A stretch of DNA of 64,000 nucleotides from Polyangiaceae bacterium (GTDB lineage Bacteria; Myxococcota_A; Polyangia; Polyangiales; Polyangiaceae). Positions within the stretch are counted from its first letter, which is position 1, and every line of letters starts with the position of its first letter. Position numbers and translations under genes: made by a program. Below the pieces are notes generated by a model. The model did no database searches, was not told the origin of the DNA, and was given only the letters and a program-made list of their open reading frames with translations. Below, one piece after another: positions 20,238 through 28,534 of this stretch. The stretch lies in assembly GCA_016715885.1 (NCBI GenBank), contig JADJXL010000006.1, positions 1 to 64,000 on the forward strand, in the 5' to 3' direction.

Positions 20238-20864
20238 TCACCAAGTCATCTTATGCGGTGGCTCAAAATCCGTCCACGGTAGCCCGCGGCGTTTGCACGC
20301 GTGAACGAACATCCCCGGAACCTGCCCGTCGAGGTAGTAGCACTCGTCGATGAAATGCAGCGGTATGTACCCGCCGGGCACGGAACGCCGCCCTTCATAC
20401 CGATACTTGTACAGCCACGCATAGTTCATTTCCCGGCGCAACTGCGGCTGGAGCTTGATGTTCCCCGACGTGAGAAGACCGCGAATCGGCCAAATCTCGG
20501 GGTTGTTGGGATAAAGCATGTAGTCCTCGAACTTGGGCCACATGCCCAAAAAGTACGCCACCGAGCGTTTGCCGAAGTACGCAATGTTCTTATGCCCCAC
20601 ATAAAGCGAAAAGGATTGCGGATAAAATGGCGGGCGGTCGTAGGGCACATTCGGCTCCCAAACGTATATTTTCGGGAGGTCTTGAGGCATGTCCGATATG
20701 TCAGGGACAATCATCATGTCCGGTGTCTTGAACACCGACCATTGGTTTTGGTTCAAGAGCGGTCGGCGAACACTGACTTCAATATCCGCTTGCTTTTGAT
20801 ACATTTCCGGTATCGAAAACCAATGGTACGCGCGAGGGTGGTCATAGATGTAATAATTGAGCAT
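20238..20864 (-). CDS. Hypothetical protein, last gene of the particle-like cluster
   Basis: 208 residues, unusually rich in Tyr, Trp, Pro and Phe (MLNYYIYDHPRAYHWF; VWEPNVPYDRPPFYPQS). No signal peptide or membrane segment. The sequence RRPLLNQNQWSVFKTPDMM and GYIPLHFIDECYYLDG suggest a compact mixed fold. No family recognised. It is the most distal gene of the sixteen-gene minus-strand run and follows the hydrolase gene by 16 bp. Confidence 0.75.
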   Translation of the reverse strand: MLNYYIYDHPRAYHWFSIPEMYQKQADIEVSVRRPLLNQNQWSVFKTPDMMIVPDISDMPQDLPKIYVWEPNVPYDRPPFYPQSFSLYVGHKNIAYFGKRSVAYFLGMWPKFEDYMLYPNNPEIWPIRGLLTSGNIKLQPQLRREMNYAWLYKYRYEGRRSVPGGYIPLHFIDECYYLDGQVPGMFVHACKRRGLPWTDFEPPHKMTW

Positions 20865-20880
20865 CTCGCAACCTCCGACG

Positions 20881-21753
20881 TCATTGGTGGCTCCGTTTCA
20901 ATGCATAAGCTCCGCCAGCAAGAGCGAGTATCCCCAGCGCTACACCCCAGCCCGCAAGAGAGCTGCTTTTCGTTGACTGCATCGAAGTGGCCTGGCTCGG
21001 GGGCAGCGCCGGCGTTGGGACCGCCTGTACCGGGGTCGTCGCCGGCGTCGGGGTTGCCGTGGTCTGCGCTCGGGGCGGCGCTTGGACAGACGGAGTCGGG
21101 GCAAAGGCGGCCGGGGTCGTTTCGTACGAAAAGCGCGGTCGAAAGTAGGCGCCTATCGAGAGAAACGGCTGCCCCAATTTGATGGCATGGTCCTCATGGC
21201 GAAATCGCGCTTCGTAATCCAACCAGAAAACCGTGCCTCGACCCATCGTGCGCGCTGGTTCGGGTACGCCACTGAGCGGCCTTGTTTCGGTCAACGACAA
21301 CGCTTGCGCAAGCGGTTTGATGCTTTCGGACGAACTCGGATACTGCGCCGGGTGGTGCGTGCTGGTGGTGAATATCGCCGGCAAACCGTTCTGTAAGGCA
21401 ATTTGGCACCACGCCAAAAATCCCAGTTTGGGCTCTTTGACGCCCCATGCACTGTAATAGCTGTCGAGTGCGAGCAAGCCCGTTACGCGTGCGTCGCGCC
21501 TCCCGGCGGCCAGGCCCAACAAGACTTCGATGGCCCCGTGCCCGCGAGAAAAGCCAGCAATGACAATTTCGCGGGCATCGGGGGCCAACTTCGAGAGCGG
21601 GTCGTTACCAAGGCCCAGCGCCCAGCGTTTGTAGGCTTCGGAGCCATTTCCTCCGGTAATGTGGTCGTCGATCGTCCGGATGGCCCAATCCGTCGGAACT
21701 GCGGGGGCAATCAGAGCAGGCCAAACGGGACCAATCCACAATACCGTGTTCAC
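20881..21753 (-). CDS. Alpha/beta-hydrolase-like protein with C-terminal anchor
   Basis: 290 residues. Nucleophile elbow GFSRGHG at about 69-75 after a beta-strand REIVIAGF, followed by a helix AIEVLLGLAAG, as in alpha/beta hydrolases; LLALDSYYSAWG gives a candidate Asp and TSTHHPAQYP or HEDHAIKLG a candidate His. A Pro/Thr/Ala linker (about 215-260) leads to one C-terminal membrane helix (GWGVALGILALAGGAYAL) and a basic tail. This C-terminal anchor style recurs in the SpoIID gene of the same cluster. A lytic or lipase-like role in envelope passage is possible but unproven. Confidence 0.65.
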   Translation of the reverse strand: MNTVLWIGPVWPALIAPAVPTDWAIRTIDDHITGGNGSEAYKRWALGLGNDPLSKLAPDAREIVIAGFSRGHGAIEVLLGLAAGRRDARVTGLLALDSYYSAWGVKEPKLGFLAWCQIALQNGLPAIFTTSTHHPAQYPSSSESIKPLAQALSLTETRPLSGVPEPARTMGRGTVFWLDYEARFRHEDHAIKLGQPFLSIGAYFRPRFSYETTPAAFAPTPSVQAPPRAQTTATPTPATTPVQAVPTPALPPSQATSMQSTKSSSLAGWGVALGILALAGGAYALKRSHQ

Positions 21754-21762
21754 CTCGAACCC

Positions 21763-22257
21763 CTATTTTGGAATGCAGCACCAAAGCGTCCGAAATGGGA
21801 ATTCGGGTTGAGTGCCAACGTTGTCACACTCGGCTTGGGGAGGAAAATATCCGTCGTCGCAATCGACACCTTGCGTCTTGGGTACTTTGAAATTGCAATT
21901 CATGTTGTTTTTCATGCAACCCCAGCACGACATGCCGTCCGGCTTGCATTCTTGATACGCGGGGCATTGAACGGGACAACCGGACGAGCTCGCGCTCGAG
22001 CTGCTCGATGACGAACCACCAGATCCTCCAGCTCCACCGCCGCTCGAGCTACTCGATGATGCTTCGCCTCCGGCCCCGCTCGAGGAGCTCGACGAGTTCG
22101 ATGCATCGCCGCTCGAGCTGCTCGATGATGATGCACCCCCAGCCCCGCTCGACGTGCTCGATGAACCCGACGAACTCGAATCGCCAAACACCCCCGTCGT
22201 CTCACTGCCGCACGACGCAAGAACAATCGCCACGAGAATAACAAAGCTTGAACGCAT
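21763..22257 (-). CDS. Ser/Gly-tract lipoprotein with Cys-rich end
   Basis: 164 residues. Signal with lipobox IVLASC (Cys16). A low-complexity stretch of Ser/Gly/Ala (about 25-90) acts as a spacer, then a Cys-rich domain with CPVQCPAYQECKPDG, CWGCMKNNMNC and a final CC. This layout is typical of surface lipoproteins in Polyangiales. It lies in the particle-like run between the hydrolase gene and a Pro-rich protein. The repetitive spacer is coded by GCTCGA-rich DNA and may vary in length. Confidence 0.75.
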   Translation of the reverse strand: MRSSFVILVAIVLASCGSETTGVFGDSSSSGSSSTSSGAGGASSSSSSSGDASNSSSSSSGAGGEASSSSSSGGGAGGSGGSSSSSSSASSSGCPVQCPAYQECKPDGMSCWGCMKNNMNCNFKVPKTQGVDCDDGYFPPQAECDNVGTQPEFPFRTLWCCIPK

Positions 22258-22328
22258 GGTTTCCCTCCTCGCGCGAGTCTACGATCACGAAGGTGCCGTC
22301 GTCTTGCAGGACTCGATGATCTCGTACG

Positions 22329-22976
22329 TCATGGTTGCTCCGAACTCGAAGCGTCGGCGTCTGCGGGAGGCGCCTCGTTCGCGGCACTCGTGTCTGCGGG
22401 AGGGGCCTTGACCTCGACGGGAGGCGTTGGAGGCACGCTCGGAGCCTTGGCCTCGATGGGAGGCGCTGGGGGCACACTCGGAGCCTTGGCCTCAATGGAA
22501 GGCGCCGGGGGCTCCGGTGGAACGCTCGGAGCCGTCGAATCCGCCGGAGGCAACGGCGCCAGAGCAGAGAAGGCAATGACTTCCTCGATGCCGTCCAAGT
22601 CGACGACCGCGTTCGTTCCTTGCATCCGGACAAACGTCGCAACGACTTCACCGATGCCGGGCATGATCACGAGCACCATGTCCCCTTGGTTGATGCTTGC
22701 CGGCGCGTCTGGTGGCGAATTCCCCGCGGGTGCTTCCACGTTCGATGCGAGGGCCCTCGAGCCCGCCCCCGGCGCCTTCAAGCCACCCATCGATTGCACA
22801 ACGCTCTCGATTTGTGCTTTGTCGGCTCCCTTGTAGCTCGAGTTCAGCGTTGTCGGCCCAATTGCGAGGCGCAAGTGCGGGAATTGTGCCGCCACTGCTT
22901 GGGCAATTTCATTGTGATTCGGAAGTTGCCCGTCCACGTACCATTTATTGGTCGAATAGAATTCGAGCATGACCAT
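22329..22976 (-). CDS. Hypothetical protein with SH3-like middle and Pro-repeat tail
   Basis: 215 residues. The N-terminus (MLEFYSTNKWYVDGQLPNHN) is a small alpha/beta domain; a middle beta-rich block NQGDMVLVIMPGIGEVVATF...AVVDLDGIEEVIAFSALA looks like an SH3-type barrel; the tail repeats PPAPSIEAKAPSVPP about three times. No signal peptide or membrane helix. No family recognised. It lies 6 bp upstream in the reading direction from the Ser-rich lipoprotein gene end and directly after the basic protein gene. Confidence 0.65.
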   Translation of the reverse strand: MVMLEFYSTNKWYVDGQLPNHNEIAQAVAAQFPHLRLAIGPTTLNSSYKGADKAQIESVVQSMGGLKAPGAGSRALASNVEAPAGNSPPDAPASINQGDMVLVIMPGIGEVVATFVRMQGTNAVVDLDGIEEVIAFSALAPLPPADSTAPSVPPEPPAPSIEAKAPSVPPAPPIEAKAPSVPPTPPVEVKAPPADTSAANEAPPADADASSSEQP

Positions 22977-22982
22977 CCTCCG

Positions 22983-23255
22983 CTAGCTCGCGCTTCGTTT
23001 TCGTGCCCGCTTCTTTGCGGTCTTTTTGGCGGTCCTCTTCGGCGTCTTCTTGGCTGTCCTTTTGGCGGTCCTCTTCTTGGCCCTCTTCGCCGGCATGTAC
23101 ACCTTGCGCTCGACGACAACCGTTTTGGTCTTGATTCTCCTCTTTGGTTTCGCGCGCTTTTTCGCGCCTTTCTTCTTGTCCGACTTGGCGTGTTTCATGA
23201 GGTCTCGAACGCATTCGTCGAACCGCTCGAGAGCTTTGTGCGTCGCGTTTGCCAT
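22983..23255 (-). CDS. Histone-H1-like basic protein
   Basis: 90 residues. N-terminal 30 residues form a helix (THKALERFDECVRDLMKHA), then a tail of Lys/Arg with KRTAKK, KTPKRTAKK and KKRARKRS repeats, as in eukaryotic H1 tails and bacterial H1-like proteins. Likely binds DNA without sequence choice. Its first 52 residues are clearly paralogous to the N-terminus of the next gene (same order VVVERKV after KKRAKPKRR). In a run of structural-looking genes, a DNA-condensing role is attractive but inferred. Confidence 0.7.
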   Translation of the reverse strand: MANATHKALERFDECVRDLMKHAKSDKKKGAKKRAKPKRRIKTKTVVVERKVYMPAKRAKKRTAKRTAKKTPKRTAKKTAKKRARKRSAS

Positions 23256-23262
23256 TGACTTT

Positions 23263-23715
23263 CTATTCCTCCGTGCCGGCTATTTCTCCCACCAACTTCT
23301 TCCAAAGTTTGTTCAGCCCGTCGACTTGCGCGGGAGTAAAAATGCTTTGCATTTTTTCGATCTGCTCTGCGGTCATTGCTCTGAGAACTGGGCGAAGTGC
23401 TTCCTCCAATACCGAGGGATTTCGCGTTGCCCCGACGTTTTTCATGGCATACATGGCATTGATCGCGAACGGTAATAACTCGCGGAAGGTGGAAGCCTCC
23501 TTCTCAACCTTGCGGCTGGTGGAAGTCCCCTTCCGGACCTTCCTGGGCGCTTGGACCTTGCGCTCGACGACAACTGGTTTGGTCCTCGTTCTCCCCTTCG
23601 GCCTTGCACGCTTCTTCGTGCGCTTCTGGTCCACCTGCGCGTGCTTCATGAGCTCGCGGACGCGTGCGTCGAACTCCTCGAGCGCTTTATCAATTGTGTT
23701 TGCCGTTCTTGCCAT
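23263..23715 (-). CDS. Mosaic protein: basic N-terminus plus C-terminal helical domain
   Basis: 150 residues from the ATG at 23715 (a start 4 codons earlier is possible but overlaps the neighbour more). Residues 1-55 match the basic protein at 22983 (ALEEFDARVRELMKHA, KKRARPKGRT, VVVERKV). Residues 75-140 match the C-terminus of the protein at 23690 (ELLPFAINA, LEEALRPV, EQIEKMQSIFTPAQVDGL). It is therefore a chimera of its two neighbours, or an ancestor of both. Function unknown. Confidence 0.7.
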   Translation of the reverse strand: MARTANTIDKALEEFDARVRELMKHAQVDQKRTKKRARPKGRTRTKPVVVERKVQAPRKVRKGTSTSRKVEKEASTFRELLPFAINAMYAMKNVGATRNPSVLEEALRPVLRAMTAEQIEKMQSIFTPAQVDGLNKLWKKLVGEIAGTEE

Positions 23716-24550
23716 TGGGCTTCTCACCCTCCAGATTCGGTGCTTTCACGCCCTCTGCTTGCAACAGGTTCCAAACTTCGAGCAGCCCCACGACTTGTGA
23801 GGGAGTAAAAATGCTTTGCAATTTTTCGAGTTGCTCGGTGGTAATTTCGCTAAAAACGGGGCGGAGAGCTTCCTTCAATACGGAGTTGTCCCCTGTCGGC
23901 ACCATGTTTTTCTTCGCCACCGCATTGATTGCAAACGGCAACAACGTACGCCCAGTGGCAACTGCTTCGTTGAGGAGCTTTTGCTCGTCGTCGTATTTTT
24001 TCCGCTGCATGTCGCGGTCAAACTGCTTGTCCTGTGCGCGCTCGATCAACTCCCTCACGCCGTCCAGCCGCTCCTCGAGCGCTTGGCTCCTCCGGGCGCT
24101 CCGGTCCAATTCCATGAGACGGTATTTCTCATTTCCCATTGCAATCTGAACAACGGCGGTAACCAGCGACTCGACGTGGTTTTGGCTTTGTTGAAGGAGC
24201 GCCACCGCTGCGTCATTGACCGTTGCACTGCCAGCGCCCGAGTTTGCGAGGTCGTCCTCGTTCTCTCCTTGGTGAATCACCACGGGGTATCGAGCGACGT
24301 TTTCTCCATTGCGGATCGCTTGTACTTCGTACCGTTTGGTACCAGCAGCCATGTAACTGGAATCCGTCTCTGCTGCTTTCATGATTACACTCGCGAGTGC
24401 AGCCGCATCAAATGAGTTCACCACGGTCCACGTGTTGACCGTCACGGTTCCTCGTGCACGCTCGCTATAACGCAATCGAAAAGTGACTTTCTCGCCCTCC
24501 TCCATTTTTTGCATTTCATCGGTCAGCCATTTGATGATGCTATCGGCCAT
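23690..24550 (-). CDS. Hypothetical protein with a long coiled-coil
   Basis: 286 residues from the ATG at 24550; the frame stays open upstream to 24718, but that part is inside the SpoIID gene. The N-terminus (SIIKWLTDEMQKMEEGEKVT) leads to a beta-rich part; residues 145-225 are heptad-rich and charged (ALEERLDGVRELIERAQDK); the C-terminus shares TLLPFAINA and EQLEKLQSIFTPSQVVGL with the mosaic neighbour. Could be a scaffold or stalk component. No family recognised. Confidence 0.75.
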   Translation of the reverse strand: MADSIIKWLTDEMQKMEEGEKVTFRLRYSERARGTVTVNTWTVVNSFDAAALASVIMKAAETDSSYMAAGTKRYEVQAIRNGENVARYPVVIHQGENEDDLANSGAGSATVNDAAVALLQQSQNHVESLVTAVVQIAMGNEKYRLMELDRSARRSQALEERLDGVRELIERAQDKQFDRDMQRKKYDDEQKLLNEAVATGRTLLPFAINAVAKKNMVPTGDNSVLKEALRPVFSEITTEQLEKLQSIFTPSQVVGLLEVWNLLQAEGVKAPNLEGEKPNGKNGKHN

Positions 24551-24561
24551 GGTGCATCCCC

Positions 24562-27189
24562 CTATTTCGTGTGTGCAGCTCCCACGAAAGCCGCTGCCGC
24601 AATCGTCACCGCCGCCAGCCCGACGAGCGGCCAATATGCGAACTTGCCGTTGTCGATCTTTCCTTCGTATACGTTCGTTTTGGGTGCGTAGATCCGTTGA
24701 TCGACGAGGTTGTTCCATGTTTTGAGGCCGTCCTCGTACTGGAATGCGCGCTGCATTGCGTCGGCATCACGCTCTGGCGTATTGACATAGTTGCGTTGGT
24801 AAAAACCCTTGAACGCCGTTATGTAAGCGTTCCATTTGATCCTCAGTTCGTCGCTTTCGGCGATTTGCTGCATCTTTGCGTTTACCGCATCGGCCACATT
24901 GTTCACGTAATTGAGCATTTCTTGCACCTGGTCCACCCCAACGGCAATGATGGGAGGTTGTTCCCCGCCGGCGGTCGAGCACCCAACCGTCGTGGCACCG
25001 TGACGCGCCAACCAGCTTCCACCGACGGACATCGCCAGCGCTTCGATACCCGAAGGACGTTGGCGGGATGGTTTCGGCTGGATGTAGACGACTTGCGGTC
25101 TGCGGATTTGGTTTTGGTTCGCTGCCATTGCGGGCATGGTTTGTCCTTTCCACTCATTGAAGGTTGCGCTCTGGACTTCATTTCCAAGATTTGAGATGTC
25201 GAGGTCTGCTCCGTAAAAGAATCGCAAAATCGCGTCGAACGTTCTGCCGTTTCGTGCCAACCAATCGGCACCGTTTTGAGACATGCACCCTCGGTTGTCC
25301 GCGCGCGAAGTGCTGGACAATTTCGTGGGCGATACCTGAGCCCCCCTCTTGCCGTCGTTGTAAGTGACCCACTTTTCGGTCTTCGTGGGGTCGGCACCAG
25401 GCGCGCCGTTCGACCAGATGGCTCCGGCGACGTAATTTGCGATAATCAAACGGCCGCTGTGCATGGCCACCATTCCACGCGTCGCATTCACGGCATCAAC
25501 GCATTGGGGCAAAGCGCTCTTTGCAAATACTTGAAACTTTTGCGAGTTCGGAATTGGATTCGTACGCCCGAGTTTCGCATCGTCTCTCATCGCTCGGAGC
25601 GCATACGTGCGTGAAGCAATGGCTTGCGCTTTCAGGGCCTCCGGATGCGCTCGACCATTTTCGCCAGTCACGACGCGCGGCAGATACTCCTCTTCGAAGC
25701 GCAACCAGCCTTCCGAGGTCAGGACCTTTTCGGGCGCCGTCACCTCGTTTTTCACGAATGCCGCCGGCGTTTCGTGCACGGTGGGAGCAACGACCGGGGC
25801 GGCAGCGTTTTTCTCGTTGAAATCAACTGCGAGGTAATCGTGATACTTGATCGCCCCTCGAAACGAGTCTTCCGTGATGCTTCGGCGCCGGTTCAGCCAT
25901 TTGTCTCTTTCAGGTCCCTCGGTTTCGTTACCGCCAACGGTCATCATGTTGCCGTTTTGATCCGGGGGAATTTGAACGCGCGAGACATGCCCGAGTCGAC
26001 TTCCCGGCTGCCCCCGCGTCCAGAGCACCAAGTCACCCGGTTGGAGCACGTATCGCCCCGAGCGGATGTCGGCGGCGGGCACCCAAGCCTTGGACTCACG
26101 TGCGTCGTCCTCGAGCTCCCACACCGCCGCTCGGTACCCATGCGGCACAGGTTCGTCGGGCCGCGCAACAGCCGCCAGTGCTGCGCTCTGGGCGACTGCG
26201 CACCAGTCCCCGCGATCGATGCCGAGTTTCTGCCCGGTTGCTCGACGTCGCGCTGGGGCGAAATACTGTGCGATCCGCGCGCCTGCGTTCGAGCCGGGAG
26301 GTTCTTCCCCCACCCCCGCGGCGAGCTCCTGCTCGCACCAGCGCAACGCACGCAAGCCCAGGTCCGTTTCTCCGACCAACCCAGACGGCGTGGACGGCTT
26401 TGGCGCTGGAGGAGAACTCGATGGGGTCTGCGGCGCCGTCTGCGAAGGCGCAGTGGGCTTGGCGAGCAGCGCAGTGTCGTACCGAGAAACGCGTAGGACT
26501 GCGTCGGCTTGTTTCGTCGCCGTCGCGTATTTCTGGCCCCCCGTGAGCACGTGCGCGGTTTGGGGGTCGCGCCACACACGCTCGAGCTCGACCGTTTGCC
26601 CGTCGAGAACCATGAGCTTTTTCGCAAATCGAATCCCGTGCGAATAGTCACAATACCAATACTGCTTGTGGAATGTGGACACTGGCTGAATCGGTTTGCC
26701 GTCAGCGGTATGCCACCCGTAAATGCAAACGGCATTCGGGAATTCCACAAGGCGATTCGAAATGATCAGGTCTTTTTTGCACCCCACCACGAGACCAGCG
26801 CGGTCTTGTCGCTGCCGCTCGATGATGCCATTGTGCTCGACGAACCGCTTTGTCGTCGTCATTCCTTTCAAATCTTTGAAGGGTTGTGGCGCGAGCTTCG
26901 TGCTGCCGTTTTTCCAAATCAAGTCGACCATGAATGCAGTCGGTAGAACCGATTCGGTTTGGTCCGCAATGATCTGAGCGGCCGGACCACCTATCGGCAC
27001 GCGACACCAATCCGAGGCGTTGCCTATCGCGAGGTAATCGCTCGTTACTTCGAAATAGCCCCTTCCGTCCTCGAGCGGTACCTGTACCCAAGGCCAAAGG
27101 ACAGCACCGCCTCCCAAGACAATCTCGACGATCTGGGCGTCTCGTTGCGGCCCGAGGTCGTCGTTCAGGTCGAACCCCGCGACCTTCAT
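24562..27189 (-). CDS. Large multidomain protein: CHAP/NlpC-like, SpoIID and C-terminal membrane anchor
   Basis: 875 residues. An N-terminal domain of unknown type (1-220) is followed by a Pro/Ser linker, a CHAP/NlpC-like region at about 330-470 (DWCAVAQSAALAAVA with the candidate Cys, GDLVLWTRG, LGHVSRV with the candidate His), then a SpoIID domain at about 490-690 (EEEYLPRVVTGEN, EALKAQAIASRTYAL, AVNATRGMVA, RADNRGCMSQ). One membrane helix closes the protein (LVGLAAVTIAAAAFVGAA). SpoIID acts on peptidoglycan; two envelope-active domains in one polypeptide suggest a device that opens or anchors to the cell wall. Start overlaps the upstream stop by 4 bp. Confidence 0.75.
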   Translation of the reverse strand: MKVAGFDLNDDLGPQRDAQIVEIVLGGGAVLWPWVQVPLEDGRGYFEVTSDYLAIGNASDWCRVPIGGPAAQIIADQTESVLPTAFMVDLIWKNGSTKLAPQPFKDLKGMTTTKRFVEHNGIIERQRQDRAGLVVGCKKDLIISNRLVEFPNAVCIYGWHTADGKPIQPVSTFHKQYWYCDYSHGIRFAKKLMVLDGQTVELERVWRDPQTAHVLTGGQKYATATKQADAVLRVSRYDTALLAKPTAPSQTAPQTPSSSPPAPKPSTPSGLVGETDLGLRALRWCEQELAAGVGEEPPGSNAGARIAQYFAPARRRATGQKLGIDRGDWCAVAQSAALAAVARPDEPVPHGYRAAVWELEDDARESKAWVPAADIRSGRYVLQPGDLVLWTRGQPGSRLGHVSRVQIPPDQNGNMMTVGGNETEGPERDKWLNRRRSITEDSFRGAIKYHDYLAVDFNEKNAAAPVVAPTVHETPAAFVKNEVTAPEKVLTSEGWLRFEEEYLPRVVTGENGRAHPEALKAQAIASRTYALRAMRDDAKLGRTNPIPNSQKFQVFAKSALPQCVDAVNATRGMVAMHSGRLIIANYVAGAIWSNGAPGADPTKTEKWVTYNDGKRGAQVSPTKLSSTSRADNRGCMSQNGADWLARNGRTFDAILRFFYGADLDISNLGNEVQSATFNEWKGQTMPAMAANQNQIRRPQVVYIQPKPSRQRPSGIEALAMSVGGSWLARHGATTVGCSTAGGEQPPIIAVGVDQVQEMLNYVNNVADAVNAKMQQIAESDELRIKWNAYITAFKGFYQRNYVNTPERDADAMQRAFQYEDGLKTWNNLVDQRIYAPKTNVYEGKIDNGKFAYWPLVGLAAVTIAAAAFVGAAHTK

Positions 27190-27863
27190 AACGCCAACCT
27201 CCAGATGATGGCAACGGTAGCCCGCTCATCGGTAAGGTTCGTGATGCGCACTTTTTGGACATCGAATGACAGGGGAAATCGGCTTGCCTCCGTGCAATCC
27301 CCCGGACGAGCTTCGTATCGTGTAACGTTGTTGAATGTAAGCAATTCCAATCGGATCAAACGGCCGAGAATCGCGTTGAACGGGTTCGCAACCAAGATGC
27401 CATGCGTTGCCCATAACGGGATATCGGCAACGACATTGGCGCCGCCATTCAATGTGGTGTAGTCCGATGACCATTGCATTGGAATGCATGGTTTCGAGCC
27501 ATAAGCAATCGTAGCCTTTGCGAACACGTTGGTGCCTGGCACGATCTGTGTTCGCAGTTTGGCTCGTAGCTTGAAGCTCGTTGCTGCAAGGGTGAACGCG
27601 CAACCCTGCATCCAATCGAATCTCGCCTTGTGGCTCGAACCGCTGATTCCCCAATCGATAAAGCCTTCAACACCAATGACGGATGCTGGAGGCGCTTGGG
27701 GATTGATTATTTCCAACCCACACTGAATCGTGACGAGTTGCGGGGATCGATTTGAACCGCCCTTGTTTGCAAGGACTTGCTGCGGCTCGCTTTGGGCCGG
27801 ATCGAGCTTTTCCGAAGCGCCGTTATTCGTGCCGTCGTGGAGTCCGAGAAGGTCAATGTCCAT
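27186..27863 (-). CDS. Beta-rich structural-type protein
   Basis: 225 residues from the ATG at 27863 (MDIDLLGLHDGTNN). The body alternates short hydrophobic strands with Gly/Asn turns (LVTIQCGLEIINPQ, RAKLRTQIVPGTNVFAKATI, RLIRLELLTFNNVTRYEA) and ends KVRITNLTDERATVAIIWRLA. This pattern fits a beta-sandwich or jelly roll as in capsid, coat or fibre proteins; the last block resembles the end of the 31354 gene (VTISFANISGAAQLFRAVLI). No database match can be claimed from sequence alone. Confidence 0.65.
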   Translation of the reverse strand: MDIDLLGLHDGTNNGASEKLDPAQSEPQQVLANKGGSNRSPQLVTIQCGLEIINPQAPPASVIGVEGFIDWGISGSSHKARFDWMQGCAFTLAATSFKLRAKLRTQIVPGTNVFAKATIAYGSKPCIPMQWSSDYTTLNGGANVVADIPLWATHGILVANPFNAILGRLIRLELLTFNNVTRYEARPGDCTEASRFPLSFDVQKVRITNLTDERATVAIIWRLAL

Positions 27864-27883
27864 GGCGGCCTCCACTGCCCGCG

Positions 27884-28192
27884 TTATTGGAGCCCAATTT
27901 GGGCAAATCGTGCCACGGTAACGTCGAAATCGACATCCGCCGCAACTCCACCAACGAAGGTGCTGACGACAATCTTCGTCACGCCGCCGCTGTAGGTTTT
28001 TTGCGGTAATATCGTGGTGTCGGATCCCACGAGTTCGGTGATGCACACCGATACCGAGAATTCGTTGGGAGCCATGGGGACATCCAGTGTCAGCTCCACC
28101 TGTCCCGCGCCGAGTCTGTTCGCGGTTTGACTGAATCCCCTTGTGCCTCGCACAATGGGGACCATTCCACCGTCAACTGTGCAGCCAAACAT
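27884..28192 (-). CDS. Small beta-rich protein, paralogue of the next gene
   Basis: 102 residues, no signal peptide. Strand-turn pattern throughout (QVELTLDVPMAPNEFSVSVC, VTKIVVSTFVGG) ending VDFDVTVARF. It shares LxLD...A..EF.V and a final NFDV/DFDV-V-V block with the 105-residue protein encoded at 28205, so the two are tandem paralogues. Twenty bases separate it from the coat-like gene. A small building block or tip protein of an assembly is possible. Confidence 0.65.
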   Translation of the reverse strand: MFGCTVDGGMVPIVRGTRGFSQTANRLGAGQVELTLDVPMAPNEFSVSVCITELVGSDTTILPQKTYSGGVTKIVVSTFVGGVAADVDFDVTVARFAQIGLQ

Positions 28193-28204
28193 TGCAATCC
28201 TCCA

Positions 28205-28522
28205 TCACTTGAGCGTGTTTACGACGACGTCAAAGTTCATATTCGTGGGGATTCCGTCACGAATGAGTGCGACAACGAGGTACATGCCTGGTGGTCGTGG
28301 CGGAGGCGGATCCTGAACCTTCCACACCGACGCGGTATGTTTGTTCGAGCCGAGAATTTGCCACGGGGTCGCGGTCACTACGAATTCGGAAGCGGCAAGA
28401 GCCGCATCGAGCCGTAGGATCCACAGTCCAGGGAAAATCTGTTCCAAGTAGTCGGCAAACCCCTTGCCCTTTATCAATGCTCCGGTAATTGCCATTTCGA
28501 CTGCGGCAGAGTACGTGGCCAT
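28205..28522 (-). CDS. Small beta-rich protein, paralogue of its neighbour
   Basis: 105 residues. LWILRLDAALAASEFVVTAT and MNFDVVVNTLK align with the neighbour at 27884; the middle has a DPPPPRPPG turn. No signal or membrane segment. No family recognised; its place between the coat-like gene and a membrane-active-looking Pro-rich protein suggests a structural role. Confidence 0.65.
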   Translation of the reverse strand: MATYSAAVEMAITGALIKGKGFADYLEQIFPGLWILRLDAALAASEFVVTATPWQILGSNKHTASVWKVQDPPPPRPPGMYLVVALIRDGIPTNMNFDVVVNTLK

Positions 28523-28534
28523 TTCGGTGCTCCA

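Noticed and set aside
20301..21182. Plus-strand frame of 293 residues against the hydrolase gene
   Set aside because: Arg/Pro/Gly-rich shadow with no ribosome site; the minus frames carry recognisable domains.
22335..23258. Plus-strand frame of 307 residues
   Set aside because: Antisense of Pro- and Lys-repeat regions, which produces long open Gly/Arg text by composition alone.
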